A stretch of 64,000 nt of DNA from Aurantimonas aggregata (GCF_010500835.1 NZ_JAAAMJ010000001.1:124001-188000), one strand, 5' to 3'; shown: positions 27,212 to 37,616, numbered from the stretch's first letter. A program made the numbers and translations. Notes: generated by a model not told the origin, from the sequence alone.

Positions 27212-29527
27212 ATGTCGGAGAACGAAACGGGCGGCACGGGCATGACCACCGCCGACCTCGACGAGCAGGCGCTGTTCTACCACCGCTATCCGACGCCCGG
27301 GAAACTCGCCATCCGCGCCACCAAGCCGCTCGGCAACCAGCGCGACCTGGCGCTGGCCTATTCGCCCGGCGTCGCCGCCCCCTGCCGCGAGATCGCCCGC
27401 GACCCGTCGCTGGCCGCGGTCTACACCAGCCGGGCCAATCTGGTGGCGGTGGTCTCCAACGGCACCGCCGTCCTCGGCCTCGGCGACATCGGTCCCCTCG
27501 CCTCCAAACCGGTGATGGAGGGCAAGGCGGTTCTGTTCAAGAAATTCGCCGATATCGACGTCTTCGACATCGAGATCGAGGCGCGCGAGATCGACCACAT
27601 CTGCGACGTCGTCGCTGCGCTTGAGCCGACCTTCGGCGGCATCAATCTCGAAGACATCAAGTCGCCGGAGTGCTTCGAGGTCGAGGCACGGCTGCGCGAG
27701 CGCATGGCGATCCCGGTCTTCCACGACGACCAGCACGGCACCGCAATCATCGTCGCGGCGGCGATCCGCAACGGCCTGATGCTCGCCGGCAAGAACCTGG
27801 CGGACGCGCAGATCGTCACCTCCGGCGCCGGTGCCGCCGCCATCGCCTGCCTGAACCTGCTCGTCGAGCTCGGCGCGCGCCGCGAGAACATCACCTGCAC
27901 CGACATCGAGGGCGTCGTCTACGAGGGGCGCGAGAAGCGCATGGACCGCTGGATGGCGGTCTACGCGCGGCAGACCGACAAGCGCACGCTGGAAGAGGCG
28001 ATCGAGGGAGCCGACGTGTTTCTCGGCCTCTCGGCCGGCGGGGTCCTGAAGCCCGAGTATCTCAAGTCGATGGCCGAGCGGCCGATGATCATGGCGCTCG
28101 CCAACCCGACGCCGGAGATCATGCCGGAACTCGCCAAGGCTGTGCGGCCGGACGCGATGATCTGCACCGGCCGGTCTGACTTCCCCAACCAGGTCAACAA
28201 CGTCCTCTGCTTCCCCTACATCTTCCGCGGCGCCCTCGATTGCGGCGCCACCGGCATCACCGAGGGAATGAAGATGGCCGCGGTCGACGCCATAGCGGCG
28301 CTCGCCCGCGAGGAAGTGTCCGAAGTCGCGGCGCGGGCCTATGGCTCCGAAACGCCGGTCTTCGGGCCGGACTATCTGATCCCCTCGCCCTTCGACCCGC
28401 GGCTGATCCTGAAGATCGCCCCGGCCGTCGCACTGGCCGCCGAGGCCGAGGGCGTTGCGTCCCGGCCGATCACCGACATGCCGGCCTACATGGACCGGCT
28501 GAACCGCTTCGTCTTCCGCTCCGGCCTGATGATGAAGCCGATCTTCCAGATCGCCCGCAATTCCGGCAAGCGGGTCATCTTCTCCGACGGCGAGGACGAG
28601 CGGGTGCTCCGCGCCGCGCAGGTTCTGCTCGAGGAGAAGGTTTGCCTGCCGATCCTCGTCGGCCGGCCCGGCGTCATCGCCAGCCGGCTCGAGCGCTACG
28701 GCCTGCGCATCCGGCCGGGCACCGACTTCGAGGTGGTCAATCCGGAGGACGATCCGCGCTACCGCGACTATGTCGACCATTATTTCGAGAAGGTCGGCCG
28801 CAAGGGCGTCAACCCGGACACGGCGCGCACCATCGTGCGCACCAACAACACGGTGATCGGGGCCGTTGCGGTCTCGCGCGGCGAGGCCGATGCGCTGCTC
28901 TGCGGCCTCGAAGGCCGCTACCCGCCGCATGTGCGCGACATCAGCCAGGTCATCGGCATGACGCCGGGCGTGCGCCGCTTCGCCGCGATGAGCGGCCTGA
29001 TCTTCCAGCAGGGCACGAAGTTCTTCCTCGACACCTATGTCCAGCGCGACCCCTCGGCCGAGGACATCGCCGAGATGACGCTGCTCGCGGCGGAGGCGAT
29101 CCGGCGCTTCGGCATCGAGCCGAAAGGCGCGCTGGTCTCGCACTCCAATTTCGGCACCGACGACACCGAGGCGACGCGCAAGATGCGCCGGGCCCTGGCT
29201 CTGATCCGGGCGCAGGCGCCGGACCTCGAAGTCGACGGCGAGATGCACGGCGACGCCGCGCTGAACGAGGAAATGCGCAAGCGCCTGATGCCGAATTCGA
29301 CCCTAAAGGGCGAAGCAAATCTTCTGATCTTCCCCAATCTCGACGCCGCGAACATCACGCTCAGCGTGGTGAAGACGATGACCGAGGCGCTGCACATCGG
29401 GCCGATCCTGCTCGGCGCGGCCTCGCCCGCCCATGTGATGACGCCCTCGATAACGTCGCGCGGCATCGTCAACATGGCGGCGATCGCGACGGCGCAGGCC
29501 GTCCAGCAGGCGGAAGCCAAAGCCTGA
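27212..29527 (+). CDS. maeB: NADP-dependent malic enzyme with phosphotransacetylase-like domain
   Basis: 771 aa, the normal length for the bacterial multidomain MaeB. Residues about 1-430 are the malic enzyme: [50 protein letters not shown] and FLGLSAGG. Residues about 440-765 resemble phosphate acetyltransferase ([37 protein letters not shown]) but normally lack that activity and act in regulation. It decarboxylates malate to pyruvate with NADP, supplying pyruvate and NADPH during growth on dicarboxylates. GGGGAG just ahead of the ATG supports the start. A perfect 16-bp palindrome (TGAGGCAC/GTGCCTCA) covers the stop codon and ends before the convergent gltX. Confidence 0.96.
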   Translation: MSENETGGTGMTTADLDEQALFYHRYPTPGKLAIRATKPLGNQRDLALAYSPGVAAPCREIARDPSLAAVYTSRANLVAVVSNGTAVLGLGDIGPLASKPVMEGKAVLFKKFADIDVFDIEIEAREIDHICDVVAALEPTFGGINLEDIKSPECFEVEARLRERMAIPVFHDDQHGTAIIVAAAIRNGLMLAGKNLADAQIVTSGAGAAAIACLNLLVELGARRENITCTDIEGVVYEGREKRMDRWMAVYARQTDKRTLEEAIEGADVFLGLSAGGVLKPEYLKSMAERPMIMALANPTPEIMPELAKAVRPDAMICTGRSDFPNQVNNVLCFPYIFRGALDCGATGITEGMKMAAVDAIAALAREEVSEVAARAYGSETPVFGPDYLIPSPFDPRLILKIAPAVALAAEAEGVASRPITDMPAYMDRLNRFVFRSGLMMKPIFQIARNSGKRVIFSDGEDERVLRAAQVLLEEKVCLPILVGRPGVIASRLERYGLRIRPGTDFEVVNPEDDPRYRDYVDHYFEKVGRKGVNPDTARTIVRTNNTVIGAVAVSRGEADALLCGLEGRYPPHVRDISQVIGMTPGVRRFAAMSGLIFQQGTKFFLDTYVQRDPSAEDIAEMTLLAAEAIRRFGIEPKGALVSHSNFGTDDTEATRKMRRALALIRAQAPDLEVDGEMHGDAALNEEMRKRLMPNSTLKGEANLLIFPNLDAANITLSVVKTMTEALHIGPILLGAASPAHVMTPSITSRGIVNMAAIATAQAVQQAEAKA

Positions 29528-29555
29528 GGCACGTGCCTCAAGCCTGCATCACGCC

Positions 29556-30929
29556 TTAGCCGAGGCGTGACAGCAGTCGTTCCCGGCCGATCAGCGGCAA
29601 AAGCCCGGCAAGCTCCGGCCCATGGTCGACACCGGTGATCGCGAGGCGAAGCGGCATGAACAGCGCCTTGCCCTTGCGACCCGTCGCCTCCTTCACCGCG
29701 CCGGTCCAGGCGCGCCACGTGCCGGCGTCGATCTCGCCCGCCGGCAACAGGTCGCGCGCCGTCCGGACCATCGCCTGGTCTTCCTCGGACAGGTCCGGCG
29801 TCGGCACTTCGTCGCCGAACACCACCGGCACCCACTGGGCGACGTCGCCGACCTTGGCGCAATTGCCTCGGACGACATCCCAGAAGGTCGGCGCCTGCTC
29901 CGGCGGCACGCCGATCGCCGCCAGCCGGTCGGCAACCGCCGGATAGTCCAGCCCGTGCACGATCTCGGCGTTGAGCCGGTCGAGCTCGGCGGGATCGAAC
30001 TTCGACGACGATGCCGAGACCTCGTCGAAGGCGAGGCGCTCGCCCAGCGACGCCAGGTCCGGCATCGCCTCGATGGCACCGGCATGGCCGACCAGCACCG
30101 CCAGCGAGGCGACGGCCATCGGCTCGTAGCCTTCCTCCCGCAGCGATTTGAGCGACAGCGCTCCGGAGCGCTTCGACAGGCCTTCGCCGCCGAGCGCCGT
30201 CAGCAGGTTGTGATGGCCGAAGCGCGGGACCGTGAGGCCGAGCGCCGCGAAGATCGCCGCCTGGACGCCCGTGTTGGTGACGTGGTCGTCGCCCCTGATG
30301 ACATGGGTGACGCCGAGATCGCCGTCGTCGACGATGGACGGCAGCGTATAGAGGAAGCTGCCGTCCTCGCGCACCAGAACCGGGTCCGACAGCGAGGCGA
30401 GATCCACCGTCTGCGGACCGCGGATGAGATCGTCCCAGTGGATCTCGGTGCGCGTCGGAAAAAACGGATCGTCGCCAAAATTCGGCAGCAGGAACCGCCA
30501 GTGCGGGCGCCGCCCCTCGGCGGCGAGCGCCGCGCGTTCGGCCTCCGTCAGCCGCAATGCCTCGCGGCCATAGACCGGTGGCAGGTTGCGGGCGGCAAGC
30601 CGCTTGCGCTTGCGGTCGAGCTCGTCAGGGGTCTCGTAGCAGGGATAGAGCAGGCCCGCTGCCCGCAGCCGCTCCGCCGCCGCCTCGTAGAGCGCCAGCC
30701 GCTCCGACTGCCGCACCACGAGATCCGGCGAGATGCCGATCCAGGCGAGATCGGTCTCGATCATGTCGGCGTATTCGCGCCGCGACCGCTCCCGGTCGGT
30801 GTCGTCGAAGCGCAGGACGAATCGGCCGCCCTCCCGCCTGGCGAACAGCCAGTTGAACAGCGCGGTGCGCAGATTGCCGATGTGCAGGTGGCCCGTGGGC
30901 GACGGCGCGAAACGAACGGTGACGGTCAT
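29556..30929 (-). CDS. gltX: Glutamyl-tRNA synthetase (second-type, GltX2-like)
   Basis: 457 aa. Class I synthetase with the HIGH motif as HIGN (residues 16-19, in [19 protein letters not shown]) and the KMSKS motif as GLSKRSG (residues 250-256). It charges tRNA-Glu and, in organisms lacking GlnRS, mischarges tRNA-Gln for GatCAB. Most Rhizobiales carry two GltX proteins. The HIGN plus GLSKRSG-type motifs resemble the second, divergent type rather than the HIGG/KLSKR housekeeping form. No other copy is visible here. It is downstream of the nadE-membrane protein pair by 83 bp and converges on maeB. Confidence 0.93.
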   Translation of the reverse strand: MTVTVRFAPSPTGHLHIGNLRTALFNWLFARREGGRFVLRFDDTDRERSRREYADMIETDLAWIGISPDLVVRQSERLALYEAAAERLRAAGLLYPCYETPDELDRKRKRLAARNLPPVYGREALRLTEAERAALAAEGRRPHWRFLLPNFGDDPFFPTRTEIHWDDLIRGPQTVDLASLSDPVLVREDGSFLYTLPSIVDDGDLGVTHVIRGDDHVTNTGVQAAIFAALGLTVPRFGHHNLLTALGGEGLSKRSGALSLKSLREEGYEPMAVASLAVLVGHAGAIEAMPDLASLGERLAFDEVSASSSKFDPAELDRLNAEIVHGLDYPAVADRLAAIGVPPEQAPTFWDVVRGNCAKVGDVAQWVPVVFGDEVPTPDLSEEDQAMVRTARDLLPAGEIDAGTWRAWTGAVKEATGRKGKALFMPLRLAITGVDHGPELAGLLPLIGRERLLSRLG

Positions 30930-31012
30930 CGCCCTGACCTAGAGAACGTGCGAGGCGCTGGCAATCGGACGGCCCTGCCCGGCATGTCATTCACCGGCCG
31001 ACGACAACTGGC

Positions 31013-31312
31013 CTAGATATCGAAGCGGATCGGCGCGCCGGTCGCCAGGAGCCAGGCAAACAGCACCAGCCCCGACAGAACCAGGCCGGTGCCGAGCATC
31101 AGCTGCCGCGCCGCATAGCGCCGTTCGGGCTCGAGGTCGGGGCCGAACGCCTCGTGCCGCGTCGCCCGGAAGAAGTCGCCGAACTGGAAGCTCGGGCGAT
31201 AGCCGACGACCTTCCATATCCGCCGCATCGCCAGGAAATAGCGCAAAAAGAACAACAGGCCGACGCCGGTGAAGGCGATGGCGAGCGAGTCGAGCGGCGG
31301 CATTTCCAGCAT
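31013..31312 (-). CDS. Small two-helix membrane protein, unknown function
   Basis: 99 aa with two predicted membrane helices (LDSLAIAFTGVGLLFFLRYF at about 7-26, and MLGTGLVLSGLVLFAWLLAT at about 72-91) separated by a hydrophilic loop rich in Arg and Phe. The start lies 2 bp after the nadE stop, so it is cotranscribed and probably translated by coupling. I recognise no domain. The tight spacing and coding-like composition support a real gene. Confidence 0.6.
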   Translation of the reverse strand: MLEMPPLDSLAIAFTGVGLLFFLRYFLAMRRIWKVVGYRPSFQFGDFFRATRHEAFGPDLEPERRYAARQLMLGTGLVLSGLVLFAWLLATGAPIRFDI

Positions 31313-31314
31313 CG

Positions 31315-33033
31315 TCAGGCTCCGTGCCGGAACCGGTTGGTGATCGGATAGCGCCGATCGCGGCCGAAATTCTTCCGCGTCACCTTGGTCCCCGGCGCCG
31401 ACTGGCGGCGCTTGTACTCGGCGACATAGAGCAGCCGCTCGATATGCCGCACCGTGTCGGCGTCGTAGCCCCGCGCCACCAGTTCGTCGACGCCGCCGTC
31501 ATGCTCGACCAGATGCTCGAGGATCGCGTCGAGGACCCCGTAGGGCGGCAGCGAATCCTCGTCCTTCTGATCCTCGCGCAGTTCCGCCGAAGGCGGCTTG
31601 TCGATGATCCGCACCGGAATGACGACGCCATCCGGCCCGAGCGAACCGGTGGGGCAATGGGCGTTGCGCCAGCGCGCGAGGCGGAAGACCTCGGTCTTGT
31701 AGAGGTCCTTGATCGGATTGAAGCCGCCGTTCATGTCGCCGTAGAGCGTCGCATAGCCGACGCTCATCTCGCTCTTGTTGCCGGTGGTGACGACCATCGC
31801 GCCGAACTTGTTCGAGATCGCCATCAGGATGACGCCGCGTGCCCGGCTCTGGATGTTCTCCTCGGTCACGCCCGGCTCGGTGCCCGCGAACATTGGCGCC
31901 AGCGCATGGCCGAAGCCCTCCACCGCCTCGGCGATCGGCACGATGTCGTAGCGAACGCCGAGCGCCTTGGCGCAGGCCTCGGCGTCTTCCAGGCTGGTTT
32001 CGGCGGTGTAGCGGTAGGGCAGCATCACGCAATGGACGCGCGCCGCGCCCAGCGCATCGACGGCCATGGCCGCGACGATGGCCGAATCGATGCCGCCGGA
32101 AAGGCCGAGCACGACCGAGCGGAAGCCGTTCTTGTCGACATAGTCGCGCAGCCCGAGGACGCAGGCCCGCCAGATTGCCTCGTCCGGGTCCGGCAGCGAT
32201 GCCACCGGCCCGCCCTCGCAGACCCAGCCATCGTCCGTTTTCGCCCACTGCGTGACGAACACGCCCTCGTCGAACTCGGGCAGCTGAAAGGCGAGGCTAC
32301 GGTCGCCGTGGAAGGCAAAGGAGGCGCCGTCGAAGACGAGATCGTCCTGGCCGCCGACGGCGTTGGCGTAGACGACGGGCAGGTCGGTCTCGATAACCTG
32401 CCGCAGCACCACCTGATGGCGCACGTCGAGCTTGCCGCGATAGAACGGCGAGCCGTTCGGCACCAGCAGGATCTCCGCGCCCGATTCCGCCAGCGTCTCG
32501 CAGACGCCGAGATCGCCCCAGATGTCCTCGCAGACCGGGATGCCGAGCCGCAGCCCGCGAAAGTTCACCGGACCCGGCATTGGGCCCGCCTGGAACACCC
32601 GCTTCTCGTCGAACTCGCCGTAGTTCGGCAGGTCGACCTTGGACCGCCATGTCTGGATCCGGCCGTCGTCGAGGACCGCGACGGCGTTATGGAGACCCTC
32701 GTCGTTGCGCAGCGGGCAGCCGATGATGACCCCCGGCCCGCCATCCGTCGTCTCCAGCGCCAGCGCCTCGACGGCTTCCCGGCAGGCATCGACGAATGCC
32801 GGCTTCAGCACGAGATCCTCTGGCGGATAGCCCGCAATGAACAGTTCGGTGAACAGGACGAGGTCGGCCCCCCGGCTCGCAGCCTCCGCCCGCGCCGTAC
32901 GGGCACGCTCCAGATTGCCGGCGACGTCGCCGACGACGGGGTTGAGCTGCGCGACGGCAAGCGTCAGGCGGTCGGTCAGGTTCTGCACGCCAAGTCCTTC
33001 TTCGAACATCCCGTTGGTGTTCTCGCCGGTCAT
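31315..33033 (-). CDS. nadE: Glutamine-dependent NAD+ synthetase
   Basis: 572 aa. Two domains: an N-terminal nitrilase-type glutaminase (about 20-285; LAVAQLNPVVGDVAGN, the catalytic Glu in FTELFIAGYPPEDL, Lys in RSKVDLPNYGEFDE, Cys in VCEDIWGD) and a C-terminal synthetase with the PP-loop LGLSGGIDSAIVAA. It amidates deamido-NAD using glutamine ammonia, the last step of NAD synthesis. The first residues are not conserved, and starts at MFEEGLG or near LTDRL are possible. It leads a unit with the 99-aa membrane protein and perhaps gltX, and is divergent from the DUF1003 gene. Confidence 0.95.
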   Translation of the reverse strand: MTGENTNGMFEEGLGVQNLTDRLTLAVAQLNPVVGDVAGNLERARTARAEAASRGADLVLFTELFIAGYPPEDLVLKPAFVDACREAVEALALETTDGGPGVIIGCPLRNDEGLHNAVAVLDDGRIQTWRSKVDLPNYGEFDEKRVFQAGPMPGPVNFRGLRLGIPVCEDIWGDLGVCETLAESGAEILLVPNGSPFYRGKLDVRHQVVLRQVIETDLPVVYANAVGGQDDLVFDGASFAFHGDRSLAFQLPEFDEGVFVTQWAKTDDGWVCEGGPVASLPDPDEAIWRACVLGLRDYVDKNGFRSVVLGLSGGIDSAIVAAMAVDALGAARVHCVMLPYRYTAETSLEDAEACAKALGVRYDIVPIAEAVEGFGHALAPMFAGTEPGVTEENIQSRARGVILMAISNKFGAMVVTTGNKSEMSVGYATLYGDMNGGFNPIKDLYKTEVFRLARWRNAHCPTGSLGPDGVVIPVRIIDKPPSAELREDQKDEDSLPPYGVLDAILEHLVEHDGGVDELVARGYDADTVRHIERLLYVAEYKRRQSAPGTKVTRKNFGRDRRYPITNRFRHGA

Positions 33034-33115
33034 CTGTTCAACCGTCGATCCGGCTCATATCAATCTCCCGGTGACGGCGCGAGCCCGGCTTCGGCCGACC
33101 TTGGAGAGAACCACC

Positions 33116-33664
33116 ATGTCGAAAGTGAAATTCGAGGCGGGCGCGGTGCGCTGGTTCGGCCGACCGCTCGATCGGTTGCGACCCGTCGAGCGGCGGATCC
33201 TGGAGCAGGCCCACGCCCGGCAGCCGATCGCCGCCGACAGCAATGCCGCTTTCGAGGCGCAGCTTTCCTTAGGCGATCGGCTCTCCGACAAGATTGCGAT
33301 CATCGGCGGCTCCTGGGGCTTCATTCTCGCCTTTCTCGCCTTCCTTGTCGTCTGGGCTGTCGCCAATACGCTCCTGCTGACGACGAACCCGTTCGATCCC
33401 TATCCGTTCATCTTCCTCAACCTGATCCTTTCGATGCTCGCCGCCATCCAGGCACCGATCATCATGATGTCGCAGAACCGGGCCGCGGCCCGCGACCGGC
33501 TGGACGCCGGCCACGACTATCAGGTCAACCTCAAGGCCGAGATCGAGATTCTCGCTTTGCACGAAAAGGTCGATGCGCTGCGGAGCGCCGAACTGGCCGC
33601 CCTCGCCGCGACGCTGGCGGCGATATCCGAACGCCTGGAACGAATGGAGCGTGGCTTGTCCTGA
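33116..33664 (+). CDS. DUF1003 family membrane protein
   Basis: 182 aa. Two central membrane helices (IIGGSWGFILAFLAFLVVWAV and FIFLNLILSMLAAIQAPIIMM) are followed by the typical DUF1003 sequence SQNRAAARDRLDAGHDYQVNLKAE and a C-terminal coiled coil. The family is widespread, of unknown function, and sometimes linked to stress or phage traits. The start MSKVKFEAG has GGAG 9 nt upstream; longer in-frame reading into the nadE promoter is not needed. Confidence 0.9.
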   Translation: MSKVKFEAGAVRWFGRPLDRLRPVERRILEQAHARQPIAADSNAAFEAQLSLGDRLSDKIAIIGGSWGFILAFLAFLVVWAVANTLLLTTNPFDPYPFIFLNLILSMLAAIQAPIIMMSQNRAAARDRLDAGHDYQVNLKAEIEILALHEKVDALRSAELAALAATLAAISERLERMERGLS

Positions 33665-33875
33665 GGCTTGCGAATGACCGGGAGAAGCGCGATCCTCTCG
33701 CAGCCGAGAAGCCTGACCTCGCCGGGTGGCGCGGCAATTTCGCGGGCGTATTTCGTCAGGCCCCCGAACGAAGCCACTTCTTTGCGCCGCAAAACTCTGT
33801 AACAAGCCGCCGCAATGAACCAGACACTGCCGCGGTCCGTTGCCGGCGGTAATTCCTGTCCCGACGGTCGGAGCC

Positions 33876-34562
33876 ATGGTGTACGAAATTCTGGGCCTCA
33901 TTGGCCAATTCGGGCCGATCATCGTCCTGGCCGGCACCTTCTTCGAGGGTGAGGTCTTCGCGATCATCGGCGGCTTCCTCGCCTATCGCGGCTCATACCC
34001 GCTCGAGATGATGATCGCGCTTGCCTTCGTTGGCTCGTGCATCGGCGACCTCTCGGTCTTCCTGTTCGCCCGCTACGCCTCTAACCATCGATGGGTGGCG
34101 CGCTGGCGCGACCACGACAAGTTCGCCCGGGCCATCCGCCTCGTCGAGCGGTACCCGGCATTCTTCGTCATCGTCAACCGCTACATCTACGGGTTGCGGA
34201 TGCCAGGGCTGATCGCGCTCGGCCTGTCGCGCATATCGGTCGTCCATTTCGCGCTGCTCAACCTGATCGGAGCCGGGCTTTGGGCCGGCATCTTCACCAC
34301 GCTCGGCTATGTCTTCGGCTACTCGATCGGGTCGGTCTTCGCGCAGCTGGAAGTGATGGAGCAAGGCGTCGGCATCGCCCTGGCGGTGATCGCGGTCCTG
34401 CTCGCAAGCTGGTTCGCCTGGCGTCAGTGGGGTCCGGCGCTGACGAAGCGTATCCGCAGGCGCCGACGCGACGCCACCGCGGCGTCTGACGAGACCCAGC
34501 CGGAACTCGCTGCCGTCAGATCCCGATCGCAGCCTCTCCCCGATCGAGGATCAGAGGAATGA
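33876..34562 (+). CDS. DedA family membrane protein
   Basis: 228 aa. DedA/SNARE-associated family: FGPIIVLAGTFFEGEVFAIIGGFLAYRG, then GDLSVFLFARY, RYPAFFVIVNRYIYGLRMPGLIALGLSRI and NLIGAGLWAGIFTTLGYVFGYSIG, giving about five membrane helices. Family members are probably lipid carriers or scramblases (undecaprenyl phosphate or phosphatidylethanolamine) that support envelope integrity under stress. The C-terminal 45 residues are basic and polar. The start MVYEIL was chosen over an ATG 12 codons earlier because it puts the first helix at the N-terminus. The 3' end overlaps the convergent hemerythrin gene by 47 nt. Confidence 0.88.
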   Translation: MVYEILGLIGQFGPIIVLAGTFFEGEVFAIIGGFLAYRGSYPLEMMIALAFVGSCIGDLSVFLFARYASNHRWVARWRDHDKFARAIRLVERYPAFFVIVNRYIYGLRMPGLIALGLSRISVVHFALLNLIGAGLWAGIFTTLGYVFGYSIGSVFAQLEVMEQGVGIALAVIAVLLASWFAWRQWGPALTKRIRRRRRDATAASDETQPELAAVRSRSQPLPDRGSEE

Positions 34563-35106
34563 TCAGGTCTTCTTCATCCTCGAGGTGCCGGATCAGCCGC
34601 TTCAACAGCCGCTCGCTCGCATCGGCGTAGCCATCCGCCGCGCGGCGGGCCGCGTCGCTCGGCCGCGGGCCGGCGGCGACCTCGATCGCCAGGAAGCGAT
34701 TGGCCGTCTCGGCGGTTTGCATGAGGTCGTGGTGGATCACCTCGTGGTCGGCCTCGAGCAGCTCGAAACCGTGCGCCAGCTTGCGCTCCGCCCGCTGGAA
34801 CGCCGGAAAGTAATGCTGGTCCTCGATCTGATGGTGCCCCTCGAGCTGCGTCAGGAAGAACTGCAGGCGCGGCGCGAACCAGCGGCGAAAGGGATCGAGC
34901 TCGACCGTGCCTTCACGGTGCTGCGACAGCCCATCCTGCAGCGCGCCGCCGAGTTCGCGGAACATATCGTGCCGCTGTAGCCAGAAGCGCGCCGTGTTGC
35001 CGAGATTGGCGTGGCCGTCCCAGACGTCGCGCGGATAGCGCTCGAGCAGCTGGCGCAGATCGGCGGGCAGGCCGGGTCGGGTGTCGAGGTCGATGGCTTG
35101 AATCAT
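34516..35106 (-). CDS. Hemerythrin domain-containing protein
   Basis: 196 aa. A four-helix hemerythrin/HHE-type domain with candidate iron ligands in WDGHANLGN, LQRHDMF, EGHHQIEDQHYFPAF, EADHEVIHHDL and RHLEDEEDLI. Such proteins bind a di-iron centre and sense or carry oxygen, NO or iron; which of these applies here is not visible. Its 3' end overlaps dedA on the opposite strand. It is followed upstream (divergently placed only by a short gap) by a dioxygenase gene on the same strand, so both may share a transcript. Confidence 0.85.
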   Translation of the reverse strand: MIQAIDLDTRPGLPADLRQLLERYPRDVWDGHANLGNTARFWLQRHDMFRELGGALQDGLSQHREGTVELDPFRRWFAPRLQFFLTQLEGHHQIEDQHYFPAFQRAERKLAHGFELLEADHEVIHHDLMQTAETANRFLAIEVAAGPRPSDAARRAADGYADASERLLKRLIRHLEDEEDLIIPLILDRGEAAIGI

Positions 35107-35154
35107 TGTCGCAGCATCCGCCGGTTTCCGTTTCGTATCGCTGGATAATTCGCC

Positions 35155-35952
35155 TCAGGCAAAGGCGAAGGCTTCCATCGCCAGCACGCCGAAATCATGG
35201 CTTGCGTGGAGCTTCGTCGCCTTTGCCGCGGCGCCTGCGGCCCCGAGCGCGACGTAGAGCGGCATCAGATGCTCGTCGGTCGGATGGTTTTCGCGCGCGA
35301 ATGGAGCACTCGTTCGATAGGCCGCCAGCGCCGACCGGTCCCCGGCGACGAGCCGGTCGGTCATCCACTCCGAGAAGGTTGAAACCCATTCCGGCGTCGC
35401 GGCCTTTCGGTCGTTCTGGCGGATCCGGGCGAAGGCTTCGCGCAGATTGTGGGTGAACGAACCCGACCCGATGACAAGTACCCCGTCGGCCCGCAGGAAG
35501 CCCAGCGCCGCGCCGAGCTTCAGATGGTAAGCTGGCCCCTCGCCCGGGTCGATTGAGACCTGCACGACGGGGATGTCCGCGTCCGGGTAGGCGAGGCTGA
35601 GCGGCACCCATGTGCCATGGTCGAAGCCACGGTCGGTCACCGCTTCGGCAGCAAACCCGCTCTCGCCGAGCGCCGATGCGATGCTGGCTGCCAGCGTCGG
35701 ATCGCCTGGCGCTTTGTACTGGATCGCGTAGAGGCTGCGGTCGAAGCCGCCGAAATCGTGGATGGTCTCAGGCTGGGCGTCGCCCGAAACGAGGATCTTG
35801 CCCTCGGCCTCGAAATGCGCGCTGGCGACGACGATGGCCCGCGGCCGCGGCAATGCGGCGGCAAGGCCGCGCAGAAAGTGCGTCGCCTCGGTCTCGGCGA
35901 CCGCCACGTCGGGCGAGCCGTGGGAGATGAACAGGCTAGGCATCGGGGACAT
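35155..35952 (-). CDS. LigB/DODA-type extradiol ring-cleavage dioxygenase (YgiD-like)
   Basis: 265 aa. Class III extradiol dioxygenase family, 4,5-DOPA dioxygenase type. Family motifs are LFISHGSPDVAV (metal His), IVVASAHFEAEG, GFDHGTWVPLSLAYPDADIPVVQVS, VIGSGSFTHNLREA and FARENHPTDEHLMPLYVALGA. Metal-binding His residues are all visible. The physiological substrate is unknown; E. coli YgiD cleaves DOPA. The start MSPMPSLF has GGAG about 8 nt upstream; the earlier in-frame ATG at 36036 would add a 28-residue non-conserved leader. Confidence 0.9.
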   Translation of the reverse strand: MSPMPSLFISHGSPDVAVAETEATHFLRGLAAALPRPRAIVVASAHFEAEGKILVSGDAQPETIHDFGGFDRSLYAIQYKAPGDPTLAASIASALGESGFAAEAVTDRGFDHGTWVPLSLAYPDADIPVVQVSIDPGEGPAYHLKLGAALGFLRADGVLVIGSGSFTHNLREAFARIRQNDRKAATPEWVSTFSEWMTDRLVAGDRSALAAYRTSAPFARENHPTDEHLMPLYVALGAAGAAAKATKLHASHDFGVLAMEAFAFA

Positions 35953-36013
35953 GGCGTCGGCTCCGGTCGGGACCCGATCAAAATAGTACCCGCATGCCTC
36001 TGCGGTCACGCGA

Positions 36014-36054
36014 CCTGCGGCGGACGGATCGTTCACAGATCCGTCCGCCGCAGG
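36014..36054 (-). terminator. Long perfect hairpin after the DAHP synthase gene
   Basis: A perfect 17-bp stem (CCTGCGGCGGACGGATC and its complement) around a 7-nt loop, starting 14 bp past the stop codon of the DAHP synthase gene. There is no T-tract on either side, so termination may need Rho or the hairpin may protect the mRNA end. Confidence 0.55.
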
Positions 36055-36067
36055 TGGAGGCTGAAGC

Positions 36068-37450
36068 CTAGCGGATGACCGCCTGCTGCTGCGACGGTGC
36101 GGCCGCGTGGTCGTCCTTCAGGAGCTCGGCCACCAGGAAGGCGAGTTCCAGCGCCTGGTTCGCGTTGAGCCGCGGATCGCAATGGGTGTGGTAGCGATCC
36201 GACAGGTCTTCGGCCAGCACCGGCCGCGCGCCGCCGGTGCATTCGGTCACGTCCTTGCCGGTCATCTCGATATGGATGCCGCCGGCATGGGTGCCCTCGG
36301 CGCGATGCACCGCGAAGAAGCTCTCGACCTCCGACAGGATCCGGTCGAACGGCCGCGTCTTGTAGTGGTTGAGCGTGATCGTGTTGCCGTGCATCGGATC
36401 GCAGGACCACACGACCTTACGCCCTTCCCGCTCCACGGCGCGGATCAGCTTCGGCAGATGCGCGTCGACCTTCTCGTGCCCGAAGCGGGTGATCAGCGTC
36501 AGGCGCCCGGCCTTGTTCTCCGGGTTCAGCCTGTCGATCAGCCGCAGCAGTGCGTCGGGCTCCAGCGACGGGCCGCATTTGAGGCCGATCGGGTTCTTGA
36601 TGCCGCGGCAGAACTCGACATGGGCGTTGTCCTCCTGCCGGGTGCGGTCGCCGATCCAGATCATGTGGCCGGACGTCGCGTACCAGTCGCCGGAGGTGGA
36701 ATCGACGCGCGTCAGCGCCTCCTCGTAGCCGAGCAGCAGCGCCTCGTGGCTGGTGAAGAAATCGGTCTCGCGCAGCGACGGGTGGTTCTCGGAGTTGATC
36801 CCGATCGCCCGCATGAAGTTCATCGTCTCGGAGATGCGGTCGGCCAGCGCCCTGTAACGCTCAGCCTCCGGGCTCCCGCCCACGAAACCGAGCATCCACT
36901 GATGCACGTTCTCGAGATTGGCGTAGCCACCCTGGGCGAAGGCGCGCAACAGGTTGAGCGTCGCCGCCGACTGGCGGTACGCCTCGATCTGGCGCTCCGG
37001 CGAGGGAATCCGCGAGGCCTCGTCGAACTCGATGCCGTTGATGATGTCGCCGCGATAGGACGGCAGCGTCTTGCCGTCGCGGGTCTCGTTGTTCGACGAG
37101 CGCGGCTTGGCGAACTGTCCGGCAATACGGCCGACCTTCACCACCGGCTGCGAGGCGCCGAAGGTGAGGACGACGGCCATCTGCAGGAAGGCGCGGAAGA
37201 AGTCGCGGATGTTGTCGGCGCCGTGCTCGGCGAAGCTCTCGGCGCAGTCGCCGCCCTGCAGGAGGAAGCCACGGCCTTCGGCGACTTCGCCCAGCGCACG
37301 GGTCAGCTTGCGCGCCTCACCTGCAAAAACCAGCGGCGGGTACGTCGCGAGCTTCTTCTCGGTGTCTGCCAGCGCCATCGGGTCCGGGTAATCCGGGACC
37401 TGCTCGATGGGCATCGAGCGCCAGCTTGCCGGGTTCCAGTCCTTCGCCAT
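36068..37450 (-). CDS. Class II 3-deoxy-7-phosphoheptulonate (DAHP) synthase
   Basis: 460 aa, the usual length of the plant-like AroA-II type. Signature segments are [74 protein letters not shown] and [18 protein letters not shown]. It joins phosphoenolpyruvate and erythrose 4-phosphate, the first step of the shikimate pathway. The class II form is standard in Rhizobiales. The gene is monocistronic with a strong hairpin at its end. Feedback control cannot be judged from sequence. Confidence 0.95.
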   Translation of the reverse strand: MAKDWNPASWRSMPIEQVPDYPDPMALADTEKKLATYPPLVFAGEARKLTRALGEVAEGRGFLLQGGDCAESFAEHGADNIRDFFRAFLQMAVVLTFGASQPVVKVGRIAGQFAKPRSSNNETRDGKTLPSYRGDIINGIEFDEASRIPSPERQIEAYRQSAATLNLLRAFAQGGYANLENVHQWMLGFVGGSPEAERYRALADRISETMNFMRAIGINSENHPSLRETDFFTSHEALLLGYEEALTRVDSTSGDWYATSGHMIWIGDRTRQEDNAHVEFCRGIKNPIGLKCGPSLEPDALLRLIDRLNPENKAGRLTLITRFGHEKVDAHLPKLIRAVEREGRKVVWSCDPMHGNTITLNHYKTRPFDRILSEVESFFAVHRAEGTHAGGIHIEMTGKDVTECTGGARPVLAEDLSDRYHTHCDPRLNANQALELAFLVAELLKDDHAAAPSQQQAVIR

Positions 37451-37616
37451 GGTCTTGTCTCCTGACCGGACGCTTTGCCGGTCGTCTGTCTCTGCGTCGC
37501 GGGGTCGAAATAGGATGGGTCGGCTCGCAATACGATCGGGCCGCCACCTGCGCGGGCTTTAAGCACTTCCGGGCGGTTTTGTCATCTTTCGCGGCAAATA
37601 CCGCCTCGCCGCGCTC

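Noticed and set aside
27053-29248. 731-codon minus-strand open frame
   Set aside because: Antisense to maeB.
31324-33852. 842-codon plus-strand open frame
   Set aside because: Antisense to nadE and reading into the DUF1003 gene in another frame.
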